From Acinetobacter haemolyticus (lineage in GTDB: Bacteria; Pseudomonadota; Gammaproteobacteria; Pseudomonadales; Moraxellaceae), in assembly GCF_900406815.1 (NCBI RefSeq), contig NZ_OVCN01000011.1, positions 1 through 64,000 of the forward strand: 64,000 nt of DNA. Reading direction: 5' to 3'. The translations under genes and the position numbers were made by a program. The notes below the pieces were generated by a model that was given only the letters and a program-made list of their open reading frames with translations, had not been told where the DNA came from and did no database searches. Shown piece by piece: positions 1 through 9,221 of the stretch; positions within the stretch are counted from its first letter, which is position 1, and the number at the start of each line of letters is the position of its first letter.

Positions 1-98
1 ATTAAATAAAAAAGAACATTCTTGGTTTTTATATAACTTTTTATCAATAAAATTATCTGTTTTATCCGTGATCTTTATCATCAACCGACATTAAAAAT

Positions 99-113
99 AT
101 GCATTATTTGCAT
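99..113. promoter_or_regulatory. LysR-type operator candidate upstream of symporter
   Basis: The palindrome ATGCA-TTATT-TGCAT fits the T-N11-A form of LysR-family sites. The same arms with the same 5-nt spacer recur at 2691-2705, between the LysR gene and aspA. Its place about 175 bp before the symporter suggests the symporter belongs to the same regulon. This is inferred from sequence only. Confidence 0.5.
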
Positions 114-288
114 GAAATATTTAATTTTTGCATTGTCGTTTTTTTTCAAAAAAAGTAACACTTGCCACTGCTGATTGTGGCGTCAAAGATTTTGTTTCTT
201 ATCGTGCTAAATCAATGAAGCCCATATGGCATGGAATTTATAGGTGAATAACCTAAATGCAAAGTGCAATAGGGAAGGAATAATTATT

Positions 289-1593
289 ATGAATCAAAAG
301 AGGCTGCTCAAATATATTCTAGTTGCCATGATCACTGGGATATTAGTCGGGTGGGCATGTCATAGCACTTTAAGCACGGCACAAACTACAGACATTGCTG
401 GTTATTTTAAGATCGCCACAGATGTTTTCCTTAGATTAATTAAAATGATTATTGCACCATTGGTGTTTGCAACAATTGTTTCAGGCTTAATCTCAATGGG
501 TAAATCCTCTTCACTTGGATCAATTACCTTAAAAGCCATGGGCTGGTTCATTGGTGCATCTTTTATCTCACTATTGCTCGGTATGGGTCTCGCGAACTAT
601 TTTCAGCCTGGCGCTGGGATGAATTTGAGCGTTCCAAAAGAAGTGGTTGATGTTGGGGTAAGTGCATCTAGTTTAAGTTTACAGACATTTATTACCCATA
701 TTTTTCCAAGAAGCTTTGCTGAAGCGATGGCAAATAATGAAATTTTGCAAATCCTAGTATTTTCAATTTTCTTTGGTTCAGCCTTGGCTTATGTTCAACA
801 CCAAACTGGCGCGACAGTGATTGGAAAAATTATTGATGAGTTATGTCGCGTCATGTTTCGTATCACTGACTATGTCATGGCGGCCGCACCCATTGCAGTA
901 TTTGCAGCGATTGCATCGGCCATCGCAGTGCAGGGTCCTAAATTAATTTTGGATTACAGTATTTTTATTGGGCAGTTCTATATTGGTTTACTGATCCTGT
1001 GGGCAATTTTAATGTCTTTTGGCTATATCTTCTTAAGAAAAGACATCTTTCGATTGGTACGAGCAGTACGTGAACCAACCATGTTGGCATTTGCAACAGC
1101 CAGTAGTGAGTCGGCATATCCAAAAACGATGGAAGCTTTAAATAAATTTGGTGTGCCAAAACGCGTTACGAGCTTTGTTTTACCTTTGGGCTATTCATTC
1201 AATCTTGATGGTTCAATGATGTATATGGCTTTCGCGGTATTGTTTATTGCACAAGCTTATAATATTGATCTCAGTTTTACTCAACAAGTACTGATTCTTT
1301 TAACCTTGATGATAACCAGTAAAGGAATCGCTGGCGTTTCACGTGCCTCGATTGTAGTGATTGCTTCAACACTTGCTATGTTTCAGCTTCCAGAAGCGGG
1401 TATTCTTCTGATCTTGGCGATTGACCAGTTCTTGGATATGGGGCGTACGGCGACCAATGTGATTGGAAATAGTATTGCGACCGCTGTGATTGCGCGTACA
1501 GAAGGGGATAAATATGACGTTGAAGAGACAGAAACAGATCAAGTGGCTGTTGATTCGATTGTTCCTGTAAGTCGATTAGCTGACAATACTTAA
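289..1593 (+). CDS. Dicarboxylate/amino acid:cation symporter (DAACS family)
   Basis: The product is a 434-residue inner-membrane symporter of the GltP/DctA family, which takes up glutamate, aspartate or C4-dicarboxylates with H+ or Na+. Eight or so hydrophobic segments are visible. Family hallmarks are the serine-rich ATASSESAYP loop near residue 270 and the NLDGSMMYMA and DMGRTATNVIG stretches near the C-terminus, which form the substrate and cation sites. The ATG at 289 is preferred over a GTG at 244 because an AGGGAAGGAA ribosome site sits just before it and the family N-terminus begins there. With the LysR gene and aspA next door, aspartate is the likeliest substrate, although glutamate or fumarate cannot be excluded. 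Confidence 0.88.
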   Translation: MNQKRLLKYILVAMITGILVGWACHSTLSTAQTTDIAGYFKIATDVFLRLIKMIIAPLVFATIVSGLISMGKSSSLGSITLKAMGWFIGASFISLLLGMGLANYFQPGAGMNLSVPKEVVDVGVSASSLSLQTFITHIFPRSFAEAMANNEILQILVFSIFFGSALAYVQHQTGATVIGKIIDELCRVMFRITDYVMAAAPIAVFAAIASAIAVQGPKLILDYSIFIGQFYIGLLILWAILMSFGYIFLRKDIFRLVRAVREPTMLAFATASSESAYPKTMEALNKFGVPKRVTSFVLPLGYSFNLDGSMMYMAFAVLFIAQAYNIDLSFTQQVLILLTLMITSKGIAGVSRASIVVIASTLAMFQLPEAGILLILAIDQFLDMGRTATNVIGNSIATAVIARTEGDKYDVEETETDQVAVDSIVPVSRLADNT

Positions 1594-1757
1594 ATAAAAT
1601 AATGGCTTCTTTGTTAATCAGTCTATTTAAATAGAGTATTGAAGAAAATGGTTTGTAATTTAGCTTGGTGTTTAATCCAAAATAAATTATAAGCCATTAT
1701 CTTGTTTTTAATATGATACTGCTAAAATTATAAATTAAATAAATAGTGAGTTGTCTT

Positions 1758-2648
1758 TTATTGCGACATACGATTTGTTAAGAGATTCCAAATATATTTT
1801 ATTCGTTCGGAAAGGATCATTTTTCTTCTAATGATATATATATCTTGAGAAGTATGAAAATTAGGTTGGTCAATAACTTTTAATTTATTTTCTGATAGTT
1901 CTTTTTCCACAAGTAATTTCGGGAGCCATGCAATACCTAAACCCTGTAAAACCAATTCTTTTAAATCGCTGGCATTATCAGTTTCATATAATGTTCTATA
2001 ATTTAAATTATTTTCTATAACCTCATCTACGCATTTTCTTAAATAAGCTTGTTTACTATAGGATAATAAAGGAAAAAGCTGATTAAATGAATATTTAGGC
2101 TCATCATGATATACAGCCGTCACAGGTAAGATCTCCATTTTCACAATTTTATGGAAAATGAAAAGTGAAGTATCTAATTGTTGTAGGGTTTTTTGATCGC
2201 AATAGCAAATCAAAAAGTCACATGATCCATCGGTAAGTAAACGCATACCTTGTTTAAGATTTGCGGCGATAATTTCTAATTTTAAATCTTCAAGGCTTAG
2301 CGATAGGTCATGAATAAAACGCGGAAAGAATTGTGTTATAAGAGAATGTGAAACTGCAAACTTAACGTTTAATTCATTGTTTTTAATATTTTTTTCAAGA
2401 TAGCTTATGGTTGAATTGAGCTGGTGTTGTATGCTTTTTGCAGAAGCCAATAAAACTTGTCCAGCTTCAGTGAAATCAATAGTTTTGCTATCTCTTTTTA
2501 GAATTTGGAAGCCTAAAGCGGTCTCAATATTCTGAATTCGACGTGAAAATGCGGATTGGGTGACGTGACGTAGTTCTGCTGCTTGGGAAATCGAATTTTC
2601 CTGTTCGAGTGCAATTAAATCTTCAATCCATCGAATTTCCAAGGTCAT
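1758..2648 (-). CDS. LysR-family transcriptional regulator of aspartate genes
   Basis: This 296-residue LysR-type regulator has an N-terminal winged HTH (about residues 3-62, with SISQAAELRHVTQSAFSRRI as recognition region) followed by a periplasmic-binding-like effector domain. The ATG at 2648 has AAGGA six bases upstream; an in-frame TTG at 2654 lies too close to it. The gene is divergent from aspA, the usual arrangement for a LysR gene and its target. In Acinetobacter baylyi a LysR regulator (AalR, from memory) controls aspartase and aspartate transport, and this is a plausible counterpart. I did not assign the symbol because orthology was not tested. Confidence 0.85.
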   Translation of the reverse strand: MTLEIRWIEDLIALEQENSISQAAELRHVTQSAFSRRIQNIETALGFQILKRDSKTIDFTEAGQVLLASAKSIQHQLNSTISYLEKNIKNNELNVKFAVSHSLITQFFPRFIHDLSLSLEDLKLEIIAANLKQGMRLLTDGSCDFLICYCDQKTLQQLDTSLFIFHKIVKMEILPVTAVYHDEPKYSFNQLFPLLSYSKQAYLRKCVDEVIENNLNYRTLYETDNASDLKELVLQGLGIAWLPKLLVEKELSENKLKVIDQPNFHTSQDIYIIRRKMILSERIKYIWNLLTNRMSQ

Positions 2649-2690
2649 AACCAATCCTTCATATGTGCGTATACACTATTATAATCTATT

Positions 2691-2705
2691 ATGCAAAAAA
2701 TGCAT
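2691..2705. promoter_or_regulatory. LysR-type operator candidate between lysR gene and aspA
   Basis: The palindrome ATGCA-AAAAA-TGCAT (T-N11-A) sits 42 bp upstream of the LysR start and 78 bp upstream of aspA, where a divergent LysR regulator normally binds. Its arms match the site at 99-113 upstream of the symporter. Confidence 0.55.
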
Positions 2706-2783
2706 GTAGTAATATTTTTTTACATTAGAAAAAAATGAAGCGGTCTTCTAATATAAATTTATTGAGATCTAGAGTCTATTTAA

Positions 2784-4199
2784 ATGAACATTAAGATTAA
2801 CACACGTACTGAAAAAGATTTATTGGGTTTTAAGGAAATTCAAGATAATTGCTATTATGGTGTACAAACTTTAAGAGCAATCGAGAATTTTAATTTAAGT
2901 TCAAATAAGTTAAATCAGTTTCCTCACTTTATTAAAGCACTTGCAATCGTAAAATCAGCTTGTGCACATTCTAACTATAAATTAAATAAAATTGATGAAA
3001 ATAAAAACAATGCAATTCAATATGCATGCCAACAAATAATGAATAATCAATACCATGATCAGTTTATGGTTGATATGATTCAAGGTGGTGCTGGTACTTC
3101 TACAAATATGAATATAAATGAAGTCGTTGCCAATGTCGGTTTAGAATATTTGGGACGAACTAAGGGCGAGTATCAATATTTACATCCTAATAATGATGTG
3201 AATATGTCTCAATCAACCAATGATGTCTATCCAACAGCAATCAAAATTGGGTTAATTTCTGCGATTGAACAGTTGAATACACCATTCAATAATCTAATCG
3301 AAAGCTTTAAGGCGAAATCTGTCGAATTTGCCGATATTTTAAAAATGGGGCGCACGCAGCTACAAGATGCTGTACCTATGACTTTAGGCCAAGAATTTGG
3401 TGCATTTGCTGCAACCCTACAAAGTGATTTGGATAAACTAAACCGTATCATGCCAGATGCTTTGAGCGTGGTAAATTTAGGTGGTACCGCGATTGGTACA
3501 GGGATCAATACAGAAGTTCAATATCGTGAGTATGCTATTCAAGCATTATCAGAAATTACGCAGCGTAAGATTAGCAGCGCACCTGATTTGATCGAAGCAA
3601 CATCAGACATGGGTGATTTTGTTTTACTTTCAAGCTTCTTAAAGCGTACTGCGACGAAACTATCCAAAATCGCCAACGATTTACGTTTGTTATCAAGCGG
3701 TCCGCGTGCAGGATTGAGTGAAATCTATTTAGAACCACGTCAGCCTGGCAGCTCGATTATGCCTGGTAAGGTGAATCCAGTTATTCCTGAAGCGATGAAT
3801 CTAGTTTGTTATCAGGTGATTGCTAATGATTTGGCGGTTACTTTGGCAGCTGAAGCAGGCCAGTTACAGTTAAATGCGATGGAACCTTTGATTGCGTTCA
3901 AGCTGTTTGAGTCGATTGAGTTGCTAGGTAAAGCCATGCAAATGTTCCAACAGAAGTGTATTGAAACGATTCGTGCCAATGCTGAGCTTTGTCAATCACA
4001 GGTAGAAAACTCAATTGGGATTGTTACCGCACTTAATCCTTATCTAGGTTATGAAACAACAACACGTATTGCAAAACAGGCCAATGAAACAGGGCAAAGT
4101 GTATTGGCTTTAATTAGAGCTGAGAACTTAATTTCTGATCAAATTTTGGCAGAAATCCTGGCTGTCAAAAACATGGTACATCCGAAGCAATCAGCATAA
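2784..4199 (+). CDS. aspA: Aspartate ammonia-lyase (aspartase)
   Basis: This 471-residue cytoplasmic enzyme converts L-aspartate to fumarate and ammonia. It carries the aspartase/fumarase superfamily signature GSSIMPGKVNP at about residues 322-332, the flexible loop holding the catalytic serine, and the upstream GGAGTSTNMN and TNDVYPTAIK segments that bind the carboxylates. Length and the MGRTQLQDAVPMTLGQEF region fit AspA better than class II fumarase. The LysR gene is divergent and a symporter lies one gene away, so the three look like a small aspartate catabolic set. A strong terminator follows. Confidence 0.93.
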   Translation: MNIKINTRTEKDLLGFKEIQDNCYYGVQTLRAIENFNLSSNKLNQFPHFIKALAIVKSACAHSNYKLNKIDENKNNAIQYACQQIMNNQYHDQFMVDMIQGGAGTSTNMNINEVVANVGLEYLGRTKGEYQYLHPNNDVNMSQSTNDVYPTAIKIGLISAIEQLNTPFNNLIESFKAKSVEFADILKMGRTQLQDAVPMTLGQEFGAFAATLQSDLDKLNRIMPDALSVVNLGGTAIGTGINTEVQYREYAIQALSEITQRKISSAPDLIEATSDMGDFVLLSSFLKRTATKLSKIANDLRLLSSGPRAGLSEIYLEPRQPGSSIMPGKVNPVIPEAMNLVCYQVIANDLAVTLAAEAGQLQLNAMEPLIAFKLFESIELLGKAMQMFQQKCIETIRANAELCQSQVENSIGIVTALNPYLGYETTTRIAKQANETGQSVLALIRAENLISDQILAEILAVKNMVHPKQSA

Positions 4200-4235
4200 T
4201 TGAGCTGATTCGGTTTCAGCAGAACTCCATAGAAC

Positions 4236-4269
4236 AATGGCGTTAAAGATTAAGTTCTTTAACGCCATT
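4236..4269. terminator. Bidirectional terminator between aspA and tagX
   Basis: A perfect 14-bp stem (arms AATGGCGTTAAAGA and its complement) with a 6-nt loop is followed by a T-rich stretch. It lies between two convergent genes and probably ends transcripts from both sides. Confidence 0.85.
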
Positions 4270-4325
4270 TTAAATTTTTATGGTTGGAGGAGAAAACTAA
4301 AAAGGTTTGCGCAATGTGCGGCTGA

Positions 4326-5282
4326 TTAAGAAATAGTGTTATTGAGTTGACCCTCTGAGGTAAGCAATTCAGCCATTTCTTGGGTTTTCCTTAAACCTGG
4401 CATACGATATTCAGTATGTCCATAGTCTTTGATTGATTTCCAACGTCCACCCCATGTTAAGCCAACAGATTCAGCAACTTGACCGTACAGCTCATAGCCA
4501 CGCATCGCCCACGGATCTCGCTCACTGATCACCACTTTACCATTGCGTTTGAATGCAACATCCGCAGCTAGACCAAATTGGTGATAACTCTGATAACCTT
4601 TAGCGCGTGTGGTGTTTGGATTTCCTGCAAGCATATTTTGTCGGGCAGGGCTACGATAACCTTCGAGTAAGACAAGCTCATATCCGTGTTGTTCTTTCAT
4701 AATCTTAAAGACCATGAGTAAACGTTGTTTATAACGTGGATTCATCTTGTCCCATTTACGATCAACCAGACTACTGTCGAGCGCACCATGTGCATGCGCA
4801 ACTGGGCTCTCGATTTGTGAGGCATCAACTGAACCACTATGTTGAGCGTGATATTCCTGCTCGATTCGGGTTGCTTCAATTAATGCATCTTGAATAAGCG
4901 TTTCATCAACTTCTGGAGGAGGGCTGAGGATTTCACCATTCAACAAAGCATAAACTTGTGGATCTGTTTGTTTCAAATACTCTGCTTCGATACGGGTCGA
5001 ATTAATAGGGCGCGTAAAAGCAAAAATTAAAATGCTGGAAAATAAAAAGAATCCTGCAATTAAAATCCACCATTGCTGTATATGCCAATGCGATTGCAGC
5101 TTTTCAGGTGCAGCCGCTTGATGCATGTTTTCAGCAAACTGCATGGCATGGGCAATTTTCTTTTTGCTCTGTGGCAGTACTGAACGTAATAAATGAATGC
5201 ATTTAGAACGTAATTCATAAGACATCATTAACGTCAGTACAATGATGACAAGCAAAAAGCTAATCGAAATAAACCAAATCAT
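4326..5282 (-). CDS. tagX: T6SS-associated peptidoglycan endopeptidase TagX
   Basis: This 318-residue protein has two membrane segments (about residues 2-22 and 70-90) and a C-terminal M15/VanY-type zinc peptidase domain. The zinc motif SYHQFGLAADVAF (H and D ligands) and the distal GHTEYR histidine are visible. In A. baumannii TagX is a membrane-anchored L,D-endopeptidase thought to open peptidoglycan so that the T6SS envelope complex can assemble. It is the last gene of the leftward T6SS arm and starts 3 bp after the preceding stop, so it is probably co-transcribed. Confidence 0.88.
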   Translation of the reverse strand: MIWFISISFLLVIIVLTLMMSYELRSKCIHLLRSVLPQSKKKIAHAMQFAENMHQAAAPEKLQSHWHIQQWWILIAGFFLFSSILIFAFTRPINSTRIEAEYLKQTDPQVYALLNGEILSPPPEVDETLIQDALIEATRIEQEYHAQHSGSVDASQIESPVAHAHGALDSSLVDRKWDKMNPRYKQRLLMVFKIMKEQHGYELVLLEGYRSPARQNMLAGNPNTTRAKGYQSYHQFGLAADVAFKRNGKVVISERDPWAMRGYELYGQVAESVGLTWGGRWKSIKDYGHTEYRMPGLRKTQEMAELLTSEGQLNNTIS

Positions 5283-5285
5283 TCG

Positions 5286-5885
5286 CTATTTGAGTTCATT
5301 GACAGTAAATGGTCGTTGCGTCACATTAATTTGTACAGAGGCTTGAGGAGCTTCTGTTTCTGATTCAGCCGCTTTGGGTATAGTTGTCTTTGATGGCTCA
5401 GTTTCTACTACTTTTTTAGTTTTCTCAGGCGCAGTTGTTGCTGCATTTTTTTGTTGAATTGGTTTTGGTGTTGCTGGTGGTACAGGTTTATTTCCATTTA
5501 GCTCATTTGCAAAAGGAGAACTACGATGTGCAGGGTCTGGGGTAGCTGTAGTTGAGTGTTGGAAAAATTTATTTAAATCGGTGCCTTGAGGTTGAGCGAA
5601 ATTACTATCTTCTTCGGATTCAGTATTTTCGTGTTGAACCTGTTCTATCACACTACTGACGCTTTCTACGGTGTTTTGTGAACTTGCACTTGGTGTTGAA
5701 TATTGTTCTGTTTGTTCAGTGGCTTGTACAGAATCATTAGATTGAGCTTGGAATAACACGAAAAAAACAATTAAGCTGAAAATAATGCCTAAAATGAATC
5801 CCACAAATACATAAATTACAGGAGATAAACTCTTTTTTTTATTCGTCTGTAATATGCGCAAAGAAGTTGGTCTTTCCTGAGTCAT
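5286..5885 (-). CDS. Single-pass membrane protein of the T6SS locus, unknown role
   Basis: This is a 199-residue protein with a short basic cytoplasmic N-terminus, one membrane helix at about residues 22-46, and a long low-complexity periplasmic tail rich in Ser, Thr, Pro, Glu and Gln. No catalytic motif is visible. It sits between tssL and tagX with 10-bp and 3-bp gaps, so it belongs to the T6SS operon and may be an envelope accessory that works with TssL or TagX. I do not recognise a named family; it may be confined to the Acinetobacter T6SS type. Confidence 0.7.
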   Translation of the reverse strand: MTQERPTSLRILQTNKKKSLSPVIYVFVGFILGIIFSLIVFFVLFQAQSNDSVQATEQTEQYSTPSASSQNTVESVSSVIEQVQHENTESEEDSNFAQPQGTDLNKFFQHSTTATPDPAHRSSPFANELNGNKPVPPATPKPIQQKNAATTAPEKTKKVVETEPSKTTIPKAAESETEAPQASVQINVTQRPFTVNELK

Positions 5886-5895
5886 GTGTTATCAA

Positions 5896-6708
5896 CTACG
5901 GTAAATGAATTGTGATATGTGCTTCTTCGGCGGGTGCTGAAATCACATTTTGATAAGGAGAAAGTGCACTTTGATTTTGTTGCGAAAGCATAAATTTCAA
6001 TCCAGCAAAGCTCAATGCAGCAAACAATAACAAGAAAATTAAAATCCAAAAGAACGGCAATTCGTGATGGATAATATGTTTAATTTGATCAGGAATAGCT
6101 GCAAAGGGTGAAAATGCAGCTTTTTTACCTTTGAGATAGTCAATTTCATCGCCAATACGTGCCACCAAGTGATTAAGACTTTCGATGGACTCGAGTCGAT
6201 ATTTCCCTTGAAAGCCCAGCAACAGACAGTAATGAAAAACTTCCAACGCTGCTAAGCGATCTTTGCCTCGACTACGCAGTTGCTCTAAGATCTCAAAAAA
6301 ACGATAACCCGCTAATTGCGAGCCAAATAAACTCAACTGTAATGGGCTAATCAACCAAGTATTTTGTAAGTTGAAATAGGCAGGATCTTGTTGTGTCGCG
6401 ATTGTTTCATCGATCAATGCACAGAAGGCATATTTTGCATCGTGAATGTCATCTGCTGAGAATTGCAAACGTTTTGCTTGTTGCTCAAAACGATTTAATA
6501 GTTCCAAAATTTTGTTACGAAAATCACTCGGGTTTGAAGGAATATAGCGATTACGAATCAAAAAGACCAAATAGAATCCATCGTGTAATAGATCGATGAG
6601 ATTAGTAGTCTGGGATTTATTCTGCGGTAGATTGGTTGCGGGTAAGCCAGAACCAATTTTACCATCATCAAATAAAGAGGGGATGCCTGTTGGATGTTGA
6701 GTCATCAT
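5896..6708 (-). CDS. tssL: T6SS membrane complex protein TssL (DotU/IcmH family)
   Basis: This 270-residue protein has a cytoplasmic DotU domain (about residues 35-195, including the DDIHDAKYAFCALIDETIA stretch typical of the family) and a C-terminal membrane helix at about residues 218-240. TssL forms the inner-membrane complex with TssM and docks the baseplate. Unlike TssL proteins with a C-terminal OmpA/peptidoglycan-binding extension, this one ends about 30 residues after the helix. Peptidoglycan anchoring is probably supplied by the separate OmpA-domain protein at 25149-25916. Confidence 0.93.
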   Translation of the reverse strand: MMTQHPTGIPSLFDDGKIGSGLPATNLPQNKSQTTNLIDLLHDGFYLVFLIRNRYIPSNPSDFRNKILELLNRFEQQAKRLQFSADDIHDAKYAFCALIDETIATQQDPAYFNLQNTWLISPLQLSLFGSQLAGYRFFEILEQLRSRGKDRLAALEVFHYCLLLGFQGKYRLESIESLNHLVARIGDEIDYLKGKKAAFSPFAAIPDQIKHIIHHELPFFWILIFLLLFAALSFAGLKFMLSQQNQSALSPYQNVISAPAEEAHITIHLP

Positions 6709-6715
6709 TCTTCTC

Positions 6716-8080
6716 TTAGCTATTCATTACAGCAATAAGTTCGATACTGATATCTTGGAAACCAGCGGGAATGTATACGCAGATAGACTCTGATTCCAGC
6801 ATTTGTTGATAGAGCTCATGATGTGGCTCAATTTCAAAATAACTTACCCCAGAGCGCACAGGAATTGCGGTTGGAACTTGCATCAAATGATGGATAGGCA
6901 CAGCGGGTAATGCCGCAACGACACGTTGTTCAACATCAATGGTACTTCCCACTTTAAATCGTAGTGGCACGATTTGAATAAGTTCGTGGGTTTGCATCAT
7001 ACTGCTTGAAACTGCGATATATAAGCGAGTGTCACGCGTGATCTTGTCCGATTCAAGGCTTCCCACCCAATAAGATGGACGGGTTTCTTTTAAGGCGATG
7101 CTGAAATAGCGACTTGAAATAATGGTATCTAATAAGTCCCGCAAAATCACATCGAGTTGCTGAAAGCTGTCTTGCAATTGATGATGTTTGTAATGGGGTA
7201 AATGATCAACATCATAATTGCTTGAGAAGGTGAGCAGGGATCCAGCTAAACGCAATAATTCTGAAAACAAACGTTCTGGATGGATTTGAGGATATTGGAA
7301 TAAATGATTTAAACCAGCATAAGCCGTATTTAATGCATTAATTAACCAGAAAGAAACAATATCTCCCGAACGGAACTCAATGAGCTTCTGTTCATTTTCT
7401 CGGTTATTACTCTGAATAGTTTTGATTTTTGCCTTAATCACATTCAGTGTGCGCTTGAGATTACTGGTCAAAGCATCTGAAGCCGCAACATGCAAAATGG
7501 GAGGAATAAACTTTGGATCTAGCTCAAAATTGCCTGAGCTTTGACGTTTTATTTTAGCAATTGGTAAATACAAGAAACCATCTAAAGTTTGACTTGGCTG
7601 TATGTGCTGCTCGAGTAGCTTGAACTCAGCACGACGACGCAACAAGCTCAGATCCGCAGGACTGGCATCGGTAAATAAATCGTGTGTTTCCGAGAGATAA
7701 TTATGATAACGACTAGAAAGCGAGCCTTTCTCATCCGCAATATTTTTCTTATTTGCCTGGAGAATTGGAAGTGCCAAATAAACAACCATCTCACCTTTTA
7801 GGTTGAGATCATCCAATAATAAGGGTTCAGGGAGTAAATCTTGTGCAGGAGCATGGTAAATTTCACCATCTTGCCAAATGATTTCAACCTCTTCTAAAGC
7901 TAAGATATGGGTCGAAAGTTGAACCTGATCAAATTTAAGTTTTTGTACACCATAGGCATAAGGAACAAGTGCACGAATAGTGTGATTTAAGCGTTGTTCA
8001 TGATAGGTATCTTGGATTTGGAAGTGCTGCGGACGTAAAAATAGACCTTCACCCCAAAGAACTTTTTCTGCTTTAAACAT
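6716..8080 (-). CDS. tssK: T6SS baseplate protein TssK
   Basis: This 454-residue protein begins with the TssK hallmark KVLWGEGLFLRPQHFQ and has the family's full length. TssK trimers link the TssEFG baseplate wedges to the TssL/TssM membrane complex, facing the cytoplasm. The gene sits between tssA and tssL with gaps of 16 and 7 bp, consistent with one leftward operon. Confidence 0.95.
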   Translation of the reverse strand: MFKAEKVLWGEGLFLRPQHFQIQDTYHEQRLNHTIRALVPYAYGVQKLKFDQVQLSTHILALEEVEIIWQDGEIYHAPAQDLLPEPLLLDDLNLKGEMVVYLALPILQANKKNIADEKGSLSSRYHNYLSETHDLFTDASPADLSLLRRRAEFKLLEQHIQPSQTLDGFLYLPIAKIKRQSSGNFELDPKFIPPILHVAASDALTSNLKRTLNVIKAKIKTIQSNNRENEQKLIEFRSGDIVSFWLINALNTAYAGLNHLFQYPQIHPERLFSELLRLAGSLLTFSSNYDVDHLPHYKHHQLQDSFQQLDVILRDLLDTIISSRYFSIALKETRPSYWVGSLESDKITRDTRLYIAVSSSMMQTHELIQIVPLRFKVGSTIDVEQRVVAALPAVPIHHLMQVPTAIPVRSGVSYFEIEPHHELYQQMLESESICVYIPAGFQDISIELIAVMNS

Positions 8081-8096
8081 ATTAATTTACCAGTAA

Positions 8097-9194
8097 TTAT
8101 TCATATTCATTCTTGGGTTGAACACCGAGCATATCTTGTACCATTTGTAATGGATGTTCATCTTTGATGACTTGACCAAGCCATTCATGTAATGGCATTT
8201 GGCTCCATTTAATCGTTTTTTGCAGCATATAGCTGACAGGGCTATGTGGTTCATTTTTTTGAAAATAAGTGGCGATTTCTTGCAATACGCGCATCGCTTG
8301 TTCACGGTTTTCAATATGAGACTGAACTTGAGGTTGAAAAGACATAGCATTTTGTACCGTTGTCGTTGGAGACATCACTGGTTTTTCAATTGCAAGAGCT
8401 TGAGATTCAACTTCGACGTTATGTTGTTGTGTAGACTGTCCAAAATATTCAGTTTTGTATATCTTTTTAAGCGTTTGGTGAATGCTTTCCAAGCTTGAAT
8501 CAATAGCTGCAAAACTTGGTGAATCCAAACCTAACAAACCATCTAGCACATTTTTAAGTACAGACCATTGCTGCAAAATATCATTAAAATGTTGATAGTT
8601 TTGAAATTGAAAGGATACATCGGTATTCGATAAAGCTTGTTCGAACTTTTCAAGTTCATTGTTACTATTTGAACTGTCGTAATCATCACTTTGTTTACGG
8701 CGTACATTTTCATGATAAAGAAAATTGTCGTAATCCAATAAATGATAAAAAGGTGTGGTATTGATTAATGGTACTTTCTTAATCAACAGTGGGAGTTGAT
8801 TGATCAAACCTTGCAATAAACCAATACGTTGATCTAAGTCATCATCTTCCACTTCAGGATGTATGGCTAACCAATATTGTTCAAGTAAACGATGACTTAA
8901 TTCAAGACTTTTTGCGACGCCTTCAAAACCATAAAGATTTGCCCAAGCTTCAGAAAGCCATGTCAGCAATCGTATATCTTTGCTTTTATACTGCAGCAAT
9001 TCAATTGATGTTGAAGCAACATAATCCCAATCTGCTTGTTTCGGCTCAGTGACCCAATCACCTTGGTCGAGTAAGACATCATCTTGAGTTCTCGCTTTTT
9101 TGATCGTATGGAACTCATTGGAAAATGAATAATCTTCACCACAAGGTGACTGCTCATCAATTGGGGTCAGTAATGGGAATATGTCCATTTTCAT
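8097..9194 (-). CDS. tssA: T6SS assembly protein TssA (ImpA N-terminal domain)
   Basis: This 365-residue protein has an N-terminal ImpA_N domain (about residues 5-130, with IDEQSPCGEDYSF and the LLTWLSEAWANLYGFEGVA stretch) and a variable C-terminal part. TssA primes baseplate and sheath assembly and may follow or cap the growing sheath. The C-terminus near residues 285-360 resembles the short TssA forms that lack a VasJ-like extension. The start could also be the ATG two codons later. It lies between clpV and tssK in the leftward arm. Confidence 0.87.
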   Translation of the reverse strand: MKMDIFPLLTPIDEQSPCGEDYSFSNEFHTIKKARTQDDVLLDQGDWVTEPKQADWDYVASTSIELLQYKSKDIRLLTWLSEAWANLYGFEGVAKSLELSHRLLEQYWLAIHPEVEDDDLDQRIGLLQGLINQLPLLIKKVPLINTTPFYHLLDYDNFLYHENVRRKQSDDYDSSNSNNELEKFEQALSNTDVSFQFQNYQHFNDILQQWSVLKNVLDGLLGLDSPSFAAIDSSLESIHQTLKKIYKTEYFGQSTQQHNVEVESQALAIEKPVMSPTTTVQNAMSFQPQVQSHIENREQAMRVLQEIATYFQKNEPHSPVSYMLQKTIKWSQMPLHEWLGQVIKDEHPLQMVQDMLGVQPKNEYE

Positions 9195-9221
9195 AACAAT
9201 TTGGGCTCAATCTTGAAAATT

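Noticed and set aside
1..243. Possible partial gene at the left window edge
   Set aside because: No reading frame of useful length continues off the edge; the stretch looks like the promoter region of the symporter.
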